Shown here one piece after another: positions 17,977-26,986 of a DNA stretch of 57,026 bases (positions within the stretch are counted from its first letter, which is position 1; every line of letters begins with the position of its first letter). A model generated the notes under the pieces. That model saw only the letters and a list, made by a program, of their open reading frames with translations, was not told the DNA's origin and ran no database searches. Source of the stretch: Oscillospiraceae bacterium (GTDB lineage: Bacteria; Bacillota; Clostridia; Oscillospirales; Ruminococcaceae); assembly GCA_017435045.1 (NCBI GenBank), contig JAFSFT010000039.1, positions 1-57,026 on the forward strand. Reading direction: 5' to 3'. Made by a program: the position numbers and the translations under genes.

Positions 17977-19557
17977 TTAAAGCACTGGGCGTTGGGATTC
18001 TGCCAGCTGTCCTATGCGGCAGCCTGTTGCAGTTTTGCACAGACCACCTTCGCAAGTGCAGCGAAGTTCAGCAGGCAGCTGCTGTCCAACCTTGCCCATT
18101 GTGAGGATAACCTCGTCCAGTGGGATAACAGGGTTAAAGCCCATCATAGCCATATTTGCGCTCATAACAGCATTGGATAAAGCAGATACATTTCGGCTTA
18201 TGCAAGGGATTTCTGTCATGCCCGCAACAGGGTCACAGATAAGGCCAAGCATATTCTGCATTGCCATGCCTGCAGCACGGAAGCACTGTGTTACGTCACC
18301 GCCCAGCAGCTGTGCAACACCTGCAGCAGCCATAGCACTTGCAGAGCCGTTTTCAGCCTGACAAGCTCCAACTTCGCCGCCAAATGTAGCCTGGTTTGCA
18401 ATAAATACGCCAACCACACCTGCAGCCATAAGACCTTTGCAGATTTCCTCGTCAGTACAGCCCATCTGAATGCCGATATTTACAACCGCAGCAGGTACAA
18501 CACCGCTGGAGCCCGCTGTCGGAGATGCCACCACGATATTTCTTATACAGCTGTTTTCCATAACAGCAATTGCTGCCAGCATTGCCTTGCCAAGGATGCC
18601 TGTGTCAACAGTGTTTGCCTGTTTTACATCACGCACCATATCTTTGCCCGGATTTACCAGCAATCCTTCCTGTTCATCGCCCGAAACATCAGGTGCCACT
18701 GTGGAATTGCGCATTGCGTCCAGCACCTTCTGTGTAAGTGCCCACACATCTGCTTCGCCAACATATCCATAGCTGCATTCGTAGTCCATGGCAAGCTGCC
18801 AGAGAGCCTTGTTTTTGTCTTTATTGTATTCAAAAGCCTCCTGTGCATTGTAGAAGCAGGCTGTCTGCTCCTGACGTTTTACAACGCTGAGCACAGGCTT
18901 TGCGTAGCGTACATATTTAATGCCTGTTGTATTTTCCAGTTCTGCCACCTCAGCTGTATCCTTGCCGAATTCCGGCACAACTGTAATCATACAGCCTTTT
19001 TCCTGCTTGTCGACAGTATACTTATATCCTTTTTCTTCCAGATATTTTTCTGCACAACCAACAGCCTCATCTGTTGTACACAGCACAAAAATCTGTTCGC
19101 AGCCGCCGTTTATCATAACGCTGAAGCCATCCAGCTCGGTAATTTCAAACATACCGCCGCCAACCGAGAACGTCATAGCGCTCATTTCAACGCTGCCATC
19201 CTCGCCGTACACATCAATGCGTGCCTGATTAGGATGCTTAAAGCCCAGCGGTGCTTTTTTAAACACAATTTCGCGTCCTTCGGCCTTTGCAATTTCCACG
19301 GCGTCTTTAAGGTGCACATCGTCTGTTGCATAATCCAACAGACCGCCTGTAAAGCCAAAGTTGGAGCCCTGACCGACATATGTGCTTGGGTATGAGCCCT
19401 GCTGCTCAAAAACCACATCTGCTTTTTTAATCTCTCTGCCAAAAAGGCTGCGTACGGTTTTGCCTATTCTGGCACAGCCTGCCGAGTGAGAGCTGGACGG
19501 GCCTGTCATGATAGGGCCCAATACATCGTTATATATACTGTAGTAAGATTTTTCCAT
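17977..19557 (-). CDS. L-serine dehydratase, iron-sulfur type, fused beta-alpha chains
   Basis: This 526-residue enzyme would convert L-serine, or a related beta-hydroxy amino acid, to pyruvate and ammonia with a 4Fe-4S cluster. The N-terminal part is the SdaAB (beta) domain with ILGPIMTGPSSSHSAG-like VLGPIMTGPSSSHSAG; the rest is SdaAA (alpha) with candidate cluster cysteines in GACQAENG, LICDPVAGMTEIPCISRN and RCTCEGGLC. Fusion in one chain is as in E. coli SdaA. The start at 19557 has AAGGAGG upstream; the ORF extends further but without a ribosome site. It sits between the aconitase X genes and ridA, so its real substrate may come from that pathway. Confidence 0.9.
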   Translation of the reverse strand: MEKSYYSIYNDVLGPIMTGPSSSHSAGCARIGKTVRSLFGREIKKADVVFEQQGSYPSTYVGQGSNFGFTGGLLDYATDDVHLKDAVEIAKAEGREIVFKKAPLGFKHPNQARIDVYGEDGSVEMSAMTFSVGGGMFEITELDGFSVMINGGCEQIFVLCTTDEAVGCAEKYLEEKGYKYTVDKQEKGCMITVVPEFGKDTAEVAELENTTGIKYVRYAKPVLSVVKRQEQTACFYNAQEAFEYNKDKNKALWQLAMDYECSYGYVGEADVWALTQKVLDAMRNSTVAPDVSGDEQEGLLVNPGKDMVRDVKQANTVDTGILGKAMLAAIAVMENSCIRNIVVASPTAGSSGVVPAAVVNIGIQMGCTDEEICKGLMAAGVVGVFIANQATFGGEVGACQAENGSASAMAAAGVAQLLGGDVTQCFRAAGMAMQNMLGLICDPVAGMTEIPCISRNVSALSNAVMSANMAMMGFNPVIPLDEVILTMGKVGQQLPAELRCTCEGGLCKTATGCRIGQLAESQRPVL

Positions 19558-19630
19558 TGGAATTCCTCCTTTTATCCTTATATATAAAGGAAAAAGATTT
19601 ATCACATATTGTGATATACATATAAAATCA

Positions 19631-19654
19631 AAGGGGAGGTTGTCGCCTCCCCTT
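19631..19654 (-). terminator. Hairpin between aconitase X and serine dehydratase genes
   Basis: A perfect 9-bp stem AAGGGGAGG/CCTCCCCTT with a 6-base loop is followed on the minus strand by TGATTTTAT. The weak T tract suggests a partial terminator or processing point that lowers expression of the two downstream genes rather than a full stop. Confidence 0.6.
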
Positions 19655-19678
19655 GTCTTTCATATTACAGAAAGGCGG

Positions 19679-20110
19679 TTATTTTTTTGTAATAGTAACT
19701 TCGCCTGTATCGCCATCAATTTCAACCCAGTCGCCTGTTTTGATAACTTCAAAAACGTCAACGTCTTTAAAGTCTGCAACCGCAGGAACTTCCAGTGCTG
19801 CTGTTGCAACACCACAGCGGCTGTCGATATTGGAGAATACCCAGCCTGCAGGAGAGAAACCTGCTACTGCTGCAGAGTGGAAGTGGCCTGACCAGCCTGT
19901 TGAGCCTTTGCCGTATGGCATTACAAGGATTTTGCCTTTGATGCATTTGCCCTGTTCAGGATGACCAACTTCAATGATGATACCTGTTTCGTCGCTTACG
20001 CCTGCCCAGCCCTGAATGCTGTGTGGGCAAACGATAGCTTCGCCTGCTGCTTTGCCAGGATATGCAGGTCTTGCTTTCAATTTAATAACTTCCATCATTA
20101 AACCTCCCAT
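19679..20110 (-). CDS. Aconitase X small (swivel) subunit, DUF126
   Basis: A 143-residue DUF126 protein, the swivel subunit of aconitase X. Typical features are VCPHSIQGWAGVSDETG, GKILVMPYGKGSTGWSGH with the active-site loop serine, and CGVATAALEVPAVADFK. The enzyme is a dehydratase: known members act on cis-3-hydroxy-L-proline (bacteria) or mevalonate 5-phosphate (archaea). The gene overlaps the large-subunit gene by 13 bases, so the two are translationally coupled. Which substrate applies here is unknown. Confidence 0.88.
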   Translation of the reverse strand: MGGLMMEVIKLKARPAYPGKAAGEAIVCPHSIQGWAGVSDETGIIIEVGHPEQGKCIKGKILVMPYGKGSTGWSGHFHSAAVAGFSPAGWVFSNIDSRCGVATAALEVPAVADFKDVDVFEVIKTGDWVEIDGDTGEVTITKK

Positions 20111-21396
20111 CTGCCTTTAAGTGCTGCTTCGATACATTTTTCTGTTGTACCATAGAATACTTTGCAGTTCTTTTCGTTAAGGTCTGTATGTACATAGTGT
20201 GCCTGTTTTGCAGCGTCTGTTGCAAAACCGGATGTTACAATGTCGTATGCTGTACGTCCGCAAACCATTGGACAGCCACTGTTAAGCAGAACTGCGCCTG
20301 CTTCTTCAATAATCTGTGCATAGCCGTTTACTTCTGCAAGGTGCTGCATTGTAAAGTCTGTCCATATCTGGAGAGAAACGCCAGGAGCAACCTTTTTGCC
20401 TTTAAGCATCATTGCTACGTTGCGGATTTCTTCGAGAGAGTAGTGTGGACAGCCAAGAGCAACCAGCTGAACGTCTGCGCTTTCGTGGTCTGTTACGGAG
20501 TTGTAGGATTTGTCATATTCTGCCTGGTCGATAACGATTGTGCGTTTTGGCTGGTGGCCTGCAAGAGCAGCTTCCAGTGTTGGTGCTTCTGCTGTGGAGC
20601 CTACAATATGGCACAGTTCGCAACCGCTTGTTGTTGCAAGAGCTGTAAAGAACTTTTTAAGTCTTGTAAGGTCAGGACGGTTGAAGTTGCCGATGAGGAC
20701 AGGTCTTTCGTTGCCGTCTGTAAGCAGTCTGCCCAGAGCATGACCAAGAATATCCCAGTCAAGTGGAGTTTCAATTCTGCACTGAACATCAATTACGTGT
20801 GTTGCATATCTGTTTTCGATAATGTGGTTGCCCCACAGTGGTGTACGGCCGCAGATTGCACTCCATGCGGAAGCTTCGAGACCGTCAGCGTTTGCACATG
20901 CGCCGTATACGGAGTTACCAAAGAGGATGTTACTGGATTCTGTGGAAACAAAGTGTTCGCCACGGAGTGGAATCCAACCGCTGAGGTAAGGTGTGCAGCT
21001 GCCTGCAATACTTACGCCAGCTTCTTTTGTAATATCAAGGAATTTGCGGTTTTTGTCAAAAACTTCTTTGGAAAGGTTGATTTCTTTGTAACGGAAATGG
21101 TCACAAGGACCTGCACAGGTCTGTGCAAAACATTCATCGCTGAATTTATCCATTTTGTAGATCTTGTCGCTGTGTTCGCAGAGGAGCATACGGGAGAAAA
21201 TTTCGTCGTAGTCATCGGATTTTACAGCATCAAGATATGGCTGATAGCCAAAGAACAATGTTGCCTTTGTTACGGTGCAGAGTTCTTCTGCACCAAGGGC
21301 ATTTGCATATTCAACAATTTTTTTAATGGCGCGCTGTTTGAATTCGCCCATTTCACCATTTAACATTCTCTGTTCATAATCAGTTAATTTTACCAT
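20098..21396 (-). CDS. Aconitase X catalytic (large) subunit, DUF521
   Basis: A 432-residue DUF521 protein, the iron-sulfur subunit of aconitase X. Cysteines suited to cluster binding are seen in TCAGPCDHF, IAGSCTPYLSG, ALGCPHYSLEEI and NSGCPMVCGRTAYD. Separate large and small chains make this the two-subunit type rather than the fused type. It starts 23 bases after the TRAP large permease gene with a strong AAGGAGG site, so the transported compound is probably its substrate. Cis-3-hydroxyproline or another hydroxylated acid is possible. Confidence 0.88.
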   Translation of the reverse strand: MVKLTDYEQRMLNGEMGEFKQRAIKKIVEYANALGAEELCTVTKATLFFGYQPYLDAVKSDDYDEIFSRMLLCEHSDKIYKMDKFSDECFAQTCAGPCDHFRYKEINLSKEVFDKNRKFLDITKEAGVSIAGSCTPYLSGWIPLRGEHFVSTESSNILFGNSVYGACANADGLEASAWSAICGRTPLWGNHIIENRYATHVIDVQCRIETPLDWDILGHALGRLLTDGNERPVLIGNFNRPDLTRLKKFFTALATTSGCELCHIVGSTAEAPTLEAALAGHQPKRTIVIDQAEYDKSYNSVTDHESADVQLVALGCPHYSLEEIRNVAMMLKGKKVAPGVSLQIWTDFTMQHLAEVNGYAQIIEEAGAVLLNSGCPMVCGRTAYDIVTSGFATDAAKQAHYVHTDLNEKNCKVFYGTTEKCIEAALKGRWEV

Positions 21397-21419
21397 AAGT
21401 CCTCCTTATGTCCGAGCTA

Positions 21420-22736
21420 TTACATAACGCCGAAGAGTGTTGGCAGGAATGTAGCAAATTTGTCAAAGTAAGTTGTAACGATAAGTGTTGGCAGCCATGC
21501 GAACAAAATAAGTGCAAGGTCTGGTCCCAACATATCTTTAACTTCAGCTTTCGAAATACGTCCTGCAAGATAAAGCAGCGGAGCTGTTGGTGGTGTAACG
21601 TTACCCATACCGATGTTAACACCAAGAATAGCAGCAAAGTGGATTGGGCTTACGCCAAGCTGAACCATGATAGGCAGCAGCATTGGTGCAGCAAGAATTG
21701 TTGCGGAGCAGTCATCCATCAGCATACCCAAAATAATCATAAAGATGTTGATGAGGATAAGGAGAACGATTCTGTTGTCGGAGATGGATGTGAGTAAGCC
21801 GAGAATCTTATCCGGAAGATTTTCGGATGTGTAGAGACGGCAGAGAACCTGTACGGAGAAGAGCATTGTCATGATAACACCGGCTGTTTCGCCTGCTGCA
21901 ACGAGGGATTCTTTGAGAATCTTGCCATTGATACGTTTGTAGTAGAACCAGCCAACAGGAATAGCATATACAACAGATACTGCTGCAGCTTCTGTAGCTG
22001 TTAGGATACCGCCGTAGATGGAACCAAGGATGATAACAGGCATCATAAGTGCCGGGATAGCGCTTGTGCCGCCTTCGCCTTTAAAGCGTTTTTTCTTAGC
22101 TTCGTTTTTCTTTGCTGCATCGATAACTTTTTCGTAAACCTTGATGTTAGGGTTTTTCTTTGCATACCAAAGGTTAACGAGGGAGAAAAGCACAATAAGC
22201 ATAAGGCCAGGAAGCACTGTTGCAAGGAAGCAAGCCAGAACAGATGCACCTGTGGACCATGCGTAGAGAATCATAAGCATGGATGGAGGGATAAGGATAC
22301 CGAGAACGCCGGAGGATGCAAGGAGAGCACCGATGAGGCCTTCCGGATAGCCGTTTTCTTTAAGACGAGGTGTCATAATACCGCCGATACAGGAAAGTGT
22401 AGCGGAGGAAGAACCGGAAACAGCACCGAAAACGCCGCAGGCAACAACTGTAACGATACCAAGACCACCTTTGATTTTGCCAACGAATTTTTCAACTGCA
22501 CCGATAAGCTGTTCGCCGATACCGCCTTTGTCCATGATGGAACCAGCAAGAACAAAGAGAGGAATTGTGAGCAGAAGGATGGAGTTTGTTTTGTTATAAC
22601 CGAACATCATAAGCATTGCAGGGTCATAACCGCCTGTAATACAGATACTTACGGCAGAGGCAAGGAATGCCAGAGGAATCGGCACACCTATAACAAGTGT
22701 TGCCAACAATACAAGTAATGCAATAACAACTATCAT
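21420..22736 (-). CDS. TRAP transporter large permease (DctM)
   Basis: A 438-residue membrane protein with about 12 helices, the sodium-driven transport channel of a TRAP system. The N-terminus (LLATLVIGVPIPLAFLASA) and segments such as VSGSSSATLSCIGGIMTPRL and IPPSMLMILYAWSTGASV are characteristic. It overlaps dctQ by 4 bases (ATGA). TRAP systems bring in carboxylic acids, including amino and sugar acids. Confidence 0.95.
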   Translation of the reverse strand: MIVVIALLVLLATLVIGVPIPLAFLASAVSICITGGYDPAMLMMFGYNKTNSILLLTIPLFVLAGSIMDKGGIGEQLIGAVEKFVGKIKGGLGIVTVVACGVFGAVSGSSSATLSCIGGIMTPRLKENGYPEGLIGALLASSGVLGILIPPSMLMILYAWSTGASVLACFLATVLPGLMLIVLFSLVNLWYAKKNPNIKVYEKVIDAAKKNEAKKKRFKGEGGTSAIPALMMPVIILGSIYGGILTATEAAAVSVVYAIPVGWFYYKRINGKILKESLVAAGETAGVIMTMLFSVQVLCRLYTSENLPDKILGLLTSISDNRIVLLILINIFMIILGMLMDDCSATILAAPMLLPIMVQLGVSPIHFAAILGVNIGMGNVTPPTAPLLYLAGRISKAEVKDMLGPDLALILFAWLPTLIVTTYFDKFATFLPTLFGVM

Positions 22737-23251
22737 GCTTCTACCTCCTCTTTAGTTTCTTTATTTTTTATGCCCAACACTGATTTTACAAGGTCACGGA
22801 TAACATAGAGTGTCCACATAAAGAAGGAAATGAACATTGGAATCTGTGCAATAATGTTAGGGAGTTTGAATACGTTGGATTTAGAGCCCATCTGTGCAGA
22901 CCACATTACATAGTCAAAGCACCATTTTGTTGCAACTATACACATTGCAAGACTCACTACAATTTTGATAATTTCGCAAACTTTGATAACTGTTTCGTTT
23001 TTACAGAACATACTGATCATGTTTGCATTGATATGTGTATCTTTTTTGCCTGCGATTGCAGAACCCATAAAGTAGAGCCAGAATGCTGCAAACAAAGTGA
23101 GTTCTTCATAGCCATAGAAGTCCATCTTCAAGAAGTAACGCATAAAACCTGAAACAACAATGAGTGTACATGTAGCAATACCTGTAACTGTCATTATCCA
23201 GCCTGCGCAGAACTCAAAGATATCGTCAAGTTTTTTTAATATCTTTAACAT
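22733..23251 (-). CDS. TRAP transporter small permease (DctQ)
   Basis: A 172-residue protein with four membrane helices that forms the membrane core with DctM. The pattern GYEELTLFAAFWLYFMGSA followed by KKDTHINANMI is typical of DctQ. It overlaps the large permease gene by 4 bases. It lies 118 bases after dctP, with a hairpin in the gap. Confidence 0.92.
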   Translation of the reverse strand: MLKILKKLDDIFEFCAGWIMTVTGIATCTLIVVSGFMRYFLKMDFYGYEELTLFAAFWLYFMGSAIAGKKDTHINANMISMFCKNETVIKVCEIIKIVVSLAMCIVATKWCFDYVMWSAQMGSKSNVFKLPNIIAQIPMFISFFMWTLYVIRDLVKSVLGIKNKETKEEVEA

Positions 23252-23300
23252 TTACTTTCTCCTTTATATTTCAAGGATTAAATACTGCCTTTAAAATTCC

Positions 23301-23330
23301 GAGGCAGCTTAAGAAGTATCAAGCTGCCTC
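23301..23330 (-). other. Intra-operon hairpin after the TRAP binding-protein gene
   Basis: A perfect 10-bp stem GAGGCAGCTT/AAGCTGCCTC lies in the dctP-dctQ gap. On the minus strand it is followed by only four T residues (GGAATTTTAAAGG). Such hairpins commonly protect the binding-protein mRNA so that it is made in excess over the permease. Confidence 0.65.
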
Positions 23331-23369
23331 GTACGTTGTTTAGAAATCTTTTATTATGTCGTCAAATAA

Positions 23370-24401
23370 TTATTTGATGCTTTCAAGAATGTTGTCGAGG
23401 AATTCCTGAGATGTGTTTTTAGCAAGTTCTGGCCATACATTTTCACGAACATAGTCTGCCATTGCTGCACGTTCTGCATCTGTAAATTCAACAACGTTGA
23501 TGCCTGCGTCTTTCATCATCTGCATGTAGTTAGCATCGTCAGCTGCTGCAAGTTCAAGAGATTTTTTACATTCAGCTTTGATGATAGCGTCGATAGCTGC
23601 CTGGTCTTCTGGGAGAAGTTTGTCCCAAGTTTTGTTACTCATGTAAATCTGTGTTGCTTCCTGTGTCAACATGTAGTGGTAGTAGTTGTTGATAACATCA
23701 CGGAAGTAGAGGTAGTTAAGGTTTGGTGGGCCGCCTACCCAACCCTGAACTGTGTTAGTCTGGATAGCTGTGTATGTGTCAGAGTAAGCAATTGTGGATG
23801 TTGTGTAACCAAGAGCTCTTGCTGGAAGTGCGAAAGCGTCAAGACCAGGAACACGAACGATAGCAGATTTTTCTGCACCTGGGATAGCTGGGTCTGTTAC
23901 TTCAGGACCTGTACCGATACCAGAGAAACCTTCACAGTAGAAACCGAATGTACGGATACCCATTTTCTGGCCGATTTCAAATACTGTTTTGTAGAGGTAG
24001 TTGTCTGGGTCATAAGCAACGCCGAGTTCTTCGAAGTTGGAGCCGAGGTATGGAAGCATAGCACCGGACATACGAGCGTCGTATGTTTCAACCATGGATG
24101 TATGTGCCATATCAATTGTACCAACCATTACTTCTTCAACAACTGATGTGTAGTCGCCGAGGGAAGAGTCTGTGTAAAGTTCAACTTTTACACGGCCTTC
24201 TGTTGCTTCTTCGATAGCGTCACAGATAGCCTGGTCGGATTTTGTTGCTGTACCATCACCTGGATGCTGGTTAGCAAATCTCAATGTGATTGGTTCAAAA
24301 GCATTTGGGTCAGCTGCTTCTGGAGCTGGTTCGCTGCCGCCGCAAGCAACCATTGAAAGTGCCATTGCGCCCGCAAGCAATAATGCCAATAATTTTTTCA
24401 T
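23370..24401 (-). CDS. TRAP transporter substrate-binding lipoprotein (DctP)
   Basis: A 343-residue extracellular binding protein. The signal sequence ends with the lipobox SMVACGG, so Cys20 is the likely lipid anchor. The mature part has DctP features: ITLRFANQHPGDGTATKSDQ near the start, EEVMVGTIDMAHTS, YTAIQTNTVQGWVGGP and a conserved Arg region (SAIVRVPG) that in the family salt-bridges a substrate carboxylate. It is the second gene of the operon, 18 bases after the DUF1904 gene. Confidence 0.93.
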   Translation of the reverse strand: MKKLLALLLAGAMALSMVACGGSEPAPEAADPNAFEPITLRFANQHPGDGTATKSDQAICDAIEEATEGRVKVELYTDSSLGDYTSVVEEVMVGTIDMAHTSMVETYDARMSGAMLPYLGSNFEELGVAYDPDNYLYKTVFEIGQKMGIRTFGFYCEGFSGIGTGPEVTDPAIPGAEKSAIVRVPGLDAFALPARALGYTTSTIAYSDTYTAIQTNTVQGWVGGPPNLNYLYFRDVINNYYHYMLTQEATQIYMSNKTWDKLLPEDQAAIDAIIKAECKKSLELAAADDANYMQMMKDAGINVVEFTDAERAAMADYVRENVWPELAKNTSQEFLDNILESIK

Positions 24402-24419
24402 TAATCTTTCCTCCTTCGA

Positions 24420-24734
24420 TTAATAATGTACATTGTCTTCGTAAAAATGTTCACCCGGAAATTCCGTGAAGGTAACCTGTACAAAATCCTTGCCTTTGCC
24501 TTTAAGCAGGTCGGTCAAAGCCTTTGCAACCTTGTCACAAACTTCCTGTGGTCTGTGCATCCAGTAAACATCAACTGCAACTTCCTCTGCTGCGTCAACA
24601 CGTCTGATTGGAGAGTAGAAAATTTTAACCCATTCTTCTCTTGTCTGTGCAGCTTCCACAACAGCCATTTTAAGCTCCTGTGCAATGTCTTTCAGTTCCT
24701 GTTCCTGAACGCCTCTAACTGTAACATGTGGCAT
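24420..24734 (-). CDS. DUF1904 tautomerase-superfamily protein
   Basis: A 104-residue protein with the DUF1904 pattern (MPHVTVRGVQEQELKDIAQE, then EWVKIFYSP and WMHRPQEVCDKVAKAL). DUF1904 shares the fold of 4-oxalocrotonate tautomerase, whose catalytic base is an N-terminal proline. The start at 24734 rather than 24740 is favoured: AGGAGG lies exactly 6 bases before it and abuts the earlier ATG, and it makes proline residue 2, exposed after Met removal. As first gene of the TRAP/aconitase X operon it could tautomerise an enamine or keto acid made by the pathway. Confidence 0.75.
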   Translation of the reverse strand: MPHVTVRGVQEQELKDIAQELKMAVVEAAQTREEWVKIFYSPIRRVDAAEEVAVDVYWMHRPQEVCDKVAKALTDLLKGKGKDFVQVTFTEFPGEHFYEDNVHY

Positions 24735-24767
24735 AGTCATCCTCCTTTTTCACATTTTTTCTCCGTC

Positions 24768-24887
24768 TGTAAAATTTTTACAAAAATTTTATAATTTAAT
24801 TATAACAGATATTTTTTTATCGTTCAACAAATTTCGACAAAAAATTCTCTACAAAAATATTATTCCATTTTTGTACAGTTTACTGTA
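24768..24887 (-). promoter_or_regulatory. Promoter and palindromic sites of the TRAP/aconitase X operon
   Basis: On the minus strand TTGAAC (24827-24822) and TATAAT (24804-24799) are 17 bp apart, a good sigma-70-type promoter. A palindrome TGTAAAATTTTTACA (24768-24782) lies just downstream of the -10 box, and a second, TACAGTTTACTGTA (24874-24887), lies upstream of the -35 box. Both contain CTGTAAAA, and related words occur at 24977-24984 and 24995-25006. The gene-free stretch 24741-25151 is otherwise very AT-rich. The divergent XRE-cupin protein is the probable binder. Confidence 0.6.
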
Positions 24888-25151
24888 AAATCCCTCAAAA
24901 TTTTATAAATATTAAATTCCATTTAACATCATTAATTACAACTTAAATTTGTTACTTTTTTTGCACTTTTTTATATTTGTAAAATTTGTATATTCTGTAA
25001 ATTTTAACTTTTTATAATTTTTTTATAGTAAAATTATAAAAATTTTGTTGATTTTTTTCACAAATTAATATAACATATAGATATTGAATTTCTAAAATTT
25101 CACAGTTTATTTTTCAGTATAAAAATCCTCTAAATCTTTCAAAGGTGTATT

Positions 25152-25694
25152 ATGAATGTTCAGATAGGCAATATAATAAAGCTTGCCCGTAAAAAAAATA
25201 AAATAACTCTCCACGACCTTGCCGAGAATACAGGTTTGTCAATAAGCTATTTAAGTCTTATGGAACGTGGTCTCAATGACCCTACTCTTGAAAACCTCAA
25301 CAAGGTTTGCTTTGCTCTCAACCTTACATTATCTGACCTTATAACACAGGCAGAGGTGTCCGCTGCAGTTGTTATTCACCCTGAAGAAAGAGAGACTATC
25401 TTTAAAAACGAAGGCTATCTGTACCAGATTGCCTTTAACGATACCCGCAAAATGAACTGCATCTTTATGACCATCGACAACAACGAGCTGCACATCTCCA
25501 ATGCGCACGTAAATGACGAAATCGGCTATGTGGCGAAGGGCTCCATTATGCTGGAAATTGAGGGCGTACAGTACGAGGCAAAGGCAGAAGACTGTGTCTA
25601 CATAGAGGCAGGCAAAAGCCACAGCTACCGCAAAACCAGCGATGAAGAATGTGTAACCGTATGGTTCAACATTTCGGGCGACTACAAGCTGTAA
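25152..25694 (+). CDS. XRE-cupin regulator
   Basis: A 180-residue transcription factor. Residues 5-63 form an XRE helix-turn-helix (LHDLAENTGLSISYLSLMER), and residues about 100-175 form a cupin barrel (GYVAKGSIMLEIEGVQYEAK then YIEAGKSHSYRKT) that in this family binds the inducer. PuuR- and MltR-like members control the neighbouring catabolic genes. It is transcribed away from the TRAP/aconitase X operon across a 410-base gap with palindromic sites, so it most likely governs that operon. Confidence 0.88.
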   Translation: MNVQIGNIIKLARKKNKITLHDLAENTGLSISYLSLMERGLNDPTLENLNKVCFALNLTLSDLITQAEVSAAVVIHPEERETIFKNEGYLYQIAFNDTRKMNCIFMTIDNNELHISNAHVNDEIGYVAKGSIMLEIEGVQYEAKAEDCVYIEAGKSHSYRKTSDEECVTVWFNISGDYKL

Positions 25695-25778
25695 TTTTAC
25701 AATATTACCATTATTGCAGGTTTAATTATAAGATTACCGCGAAAAACATTTATTTCAAAGCACTTGTAAAAACACCTA

Positions 25779-25808
25779 CTGCTCCGTAAATTACGGAGCA
25801 GTTTTTTA
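25779..25808 (+). terminator. Terminator of the XRE-cupin gene
   Basis: CTGCTCCGT/ACGGAGCAG, a 9-bp stem with a 5-base loop, is followed by six T residues. The rest of the 25809-25900 gap is extremely AT-rich and shows nothing else. Confidence 0.88.
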
Positions 25809-25901
25809 TTGCATATTTTATAAAAAATATTTATGAATATATATTATATAAATTTTATATATAATTCATTATATAAATTCCCCAATATAAACTTCCTGTT
25901 T

Positions 25902-25963
25902 TGTGCCAAAAAGTGACATCAGGCCGTTTTTCATTTGACTGTTCGCTCATATAATCGTATTAT
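25902..25963 (+). promoter_or_regulatory. Regulon motif and promoter of the first WYL gene
   Basis: The 17-bp motif TGTGCCAAAAAGTGACA (25902-25918) is followed after 16 bp by TTGACT (25935-25940) and, 17 bp on, TATTAT (25958-25963). The same arrangement recurs at 28915, 41750 and, on the minus strand, 55819. The motif centre falls about 61 bases upstream of the expected transcription start, the usual place for an activator. Confidence 0.75.
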
Positions 25964-25994
25964 TAAATCAGGAATTATTTACGGAAGGTGCATT

Positions 25995-26966
25995 ATGGAA
26001 AAGGACAACAAAAAGAGACTTATGCTTATGCAGGAGGTGCTGGAAAAATACTCTGACGAGGAACACCCTTTAACCACTGCACAGATTATGGATATTCTGG
26101 CCCGCGAATACAGCATGAAAATCCACCGCACCACTGTGGGCAAGGATATTGCCGAGCTTATCGAGATGGATGTGGATGTTCACTGTGTGCGTTCCACCCA
26201 GAACAGATATTTTATCGGCACAAGATACTTTGAAATGCCAGAGCTTAAACTGCTGGTGGACGCTGTGGCATCGTCCAAATTTATCACCGAAAAGAAAAGT
26301 GCCGAGCTGATTGCAAAGCTTGATAAGTTTGCCAGCATCTATCAGCGTGACAGTATAAAACGCAATATATTTACCGAGGCAAGGGTAAAGCCTCACAACG
26401 AACGCAGTTTCTACATTGTGGATTGCATCAACGATGCAATAAACAAAGGCAGAATGGTGCAGTTTACATATTTTGAATATGATGCCAACAAGCAGAAGGT
26501 GCTGCGTAACGAGGGCAGGCCATATTTGTTCAGCCCCTATTCCCTTGTGTGGAACGGTGATTATTACTATGTAATCGGCTTCTCCCACAAGCACGAAAAA
26601 ATCGGTACATTCCGTGTTGACCGCATAGAATCCACCCCTGAAATCCTGCAGGAAGCGGCCATGCCTATGCCGGAGGGCTTCAGCGTGTCTGAATTTACCA
26701 AAACCGTATTCCAGATGTACGACGAAGAACGTGTAACCGTGGAACTTGTGTGCGTCAACGAAATGATGAAGGTGATTATCGACCGTTTTGGCGAAGAAGT
26801 ACGCACAGAAATTATAGACGACGAGCATTTCAGGGCAGTTGTGGAAGTTTCCTTAAGCCCTAACTTTTTCGGCTGGCTGTTCAGCTTTGGCGAAAAGATA
26901 AAGGTGGTTTATCCTCAGTGGGTTGTGGACAGATACAGAAGAATGCTGGAAAATGAGCTTGGATAA
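25995..26966 (+). CDS. WYL-domain transcription regulator 1
   Basis: A 323-residue regulator with an N-terminal winged helix (about 1-70, [20 protein letters not shown]) and a WYL domain (about 130-215, with [19 protein letters not shown]), then a C-terminal extension (WCX-like) ending [23 protein letters not shown] domains sense ligands, often nucleic-acid related, and control DNA-damage, defence and RNA-repair genes. The start at 25995 is used because the upstream in-frame TTG at 25935 is the -35 box itself and GGAAGG precedes 25995. The macrodomain gene follows after 20 bases, so the two form an operon. Confidence 0.9.
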   Translation: MEKDNKKRLMLMQEVLEKYSDEEHPLTTAQIMDILAREYSMKIHRTTVGKDIAELIEMDVDVHCVRSTQNRYFIGTRYFEMPELKLLVDAVASSKFITEKKSAELIAKLDKFASIYQRDSIKRNIFTEARVKPHNERSFYIVDCINDAINKGRMVQFTYFEYDANKQKVLRNEGRPYLFSPYSLVWNGDYYYVIGFSHKHEKIGTFRVDRIESTPEILQEAAMPMPEGFSVSEFTKTVFQMYDEERVTVELVCVNEMMKVIIDRFGEEVRTEIIDDEHFRAVVEVSLSPNFFGWLFSFGEKIKVVYPQWVVDRYRRMLENELG

Positions 26967-26986
26967 GTTACAAAGGGAGTGATTAT

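Noticed and set aside
25935-25994. Upstream TTG start for WYL regulator 1
   Set aside because: That TTG is part of the -35 box of the promoter, and a ribosome site precedes the ATG at 25995.
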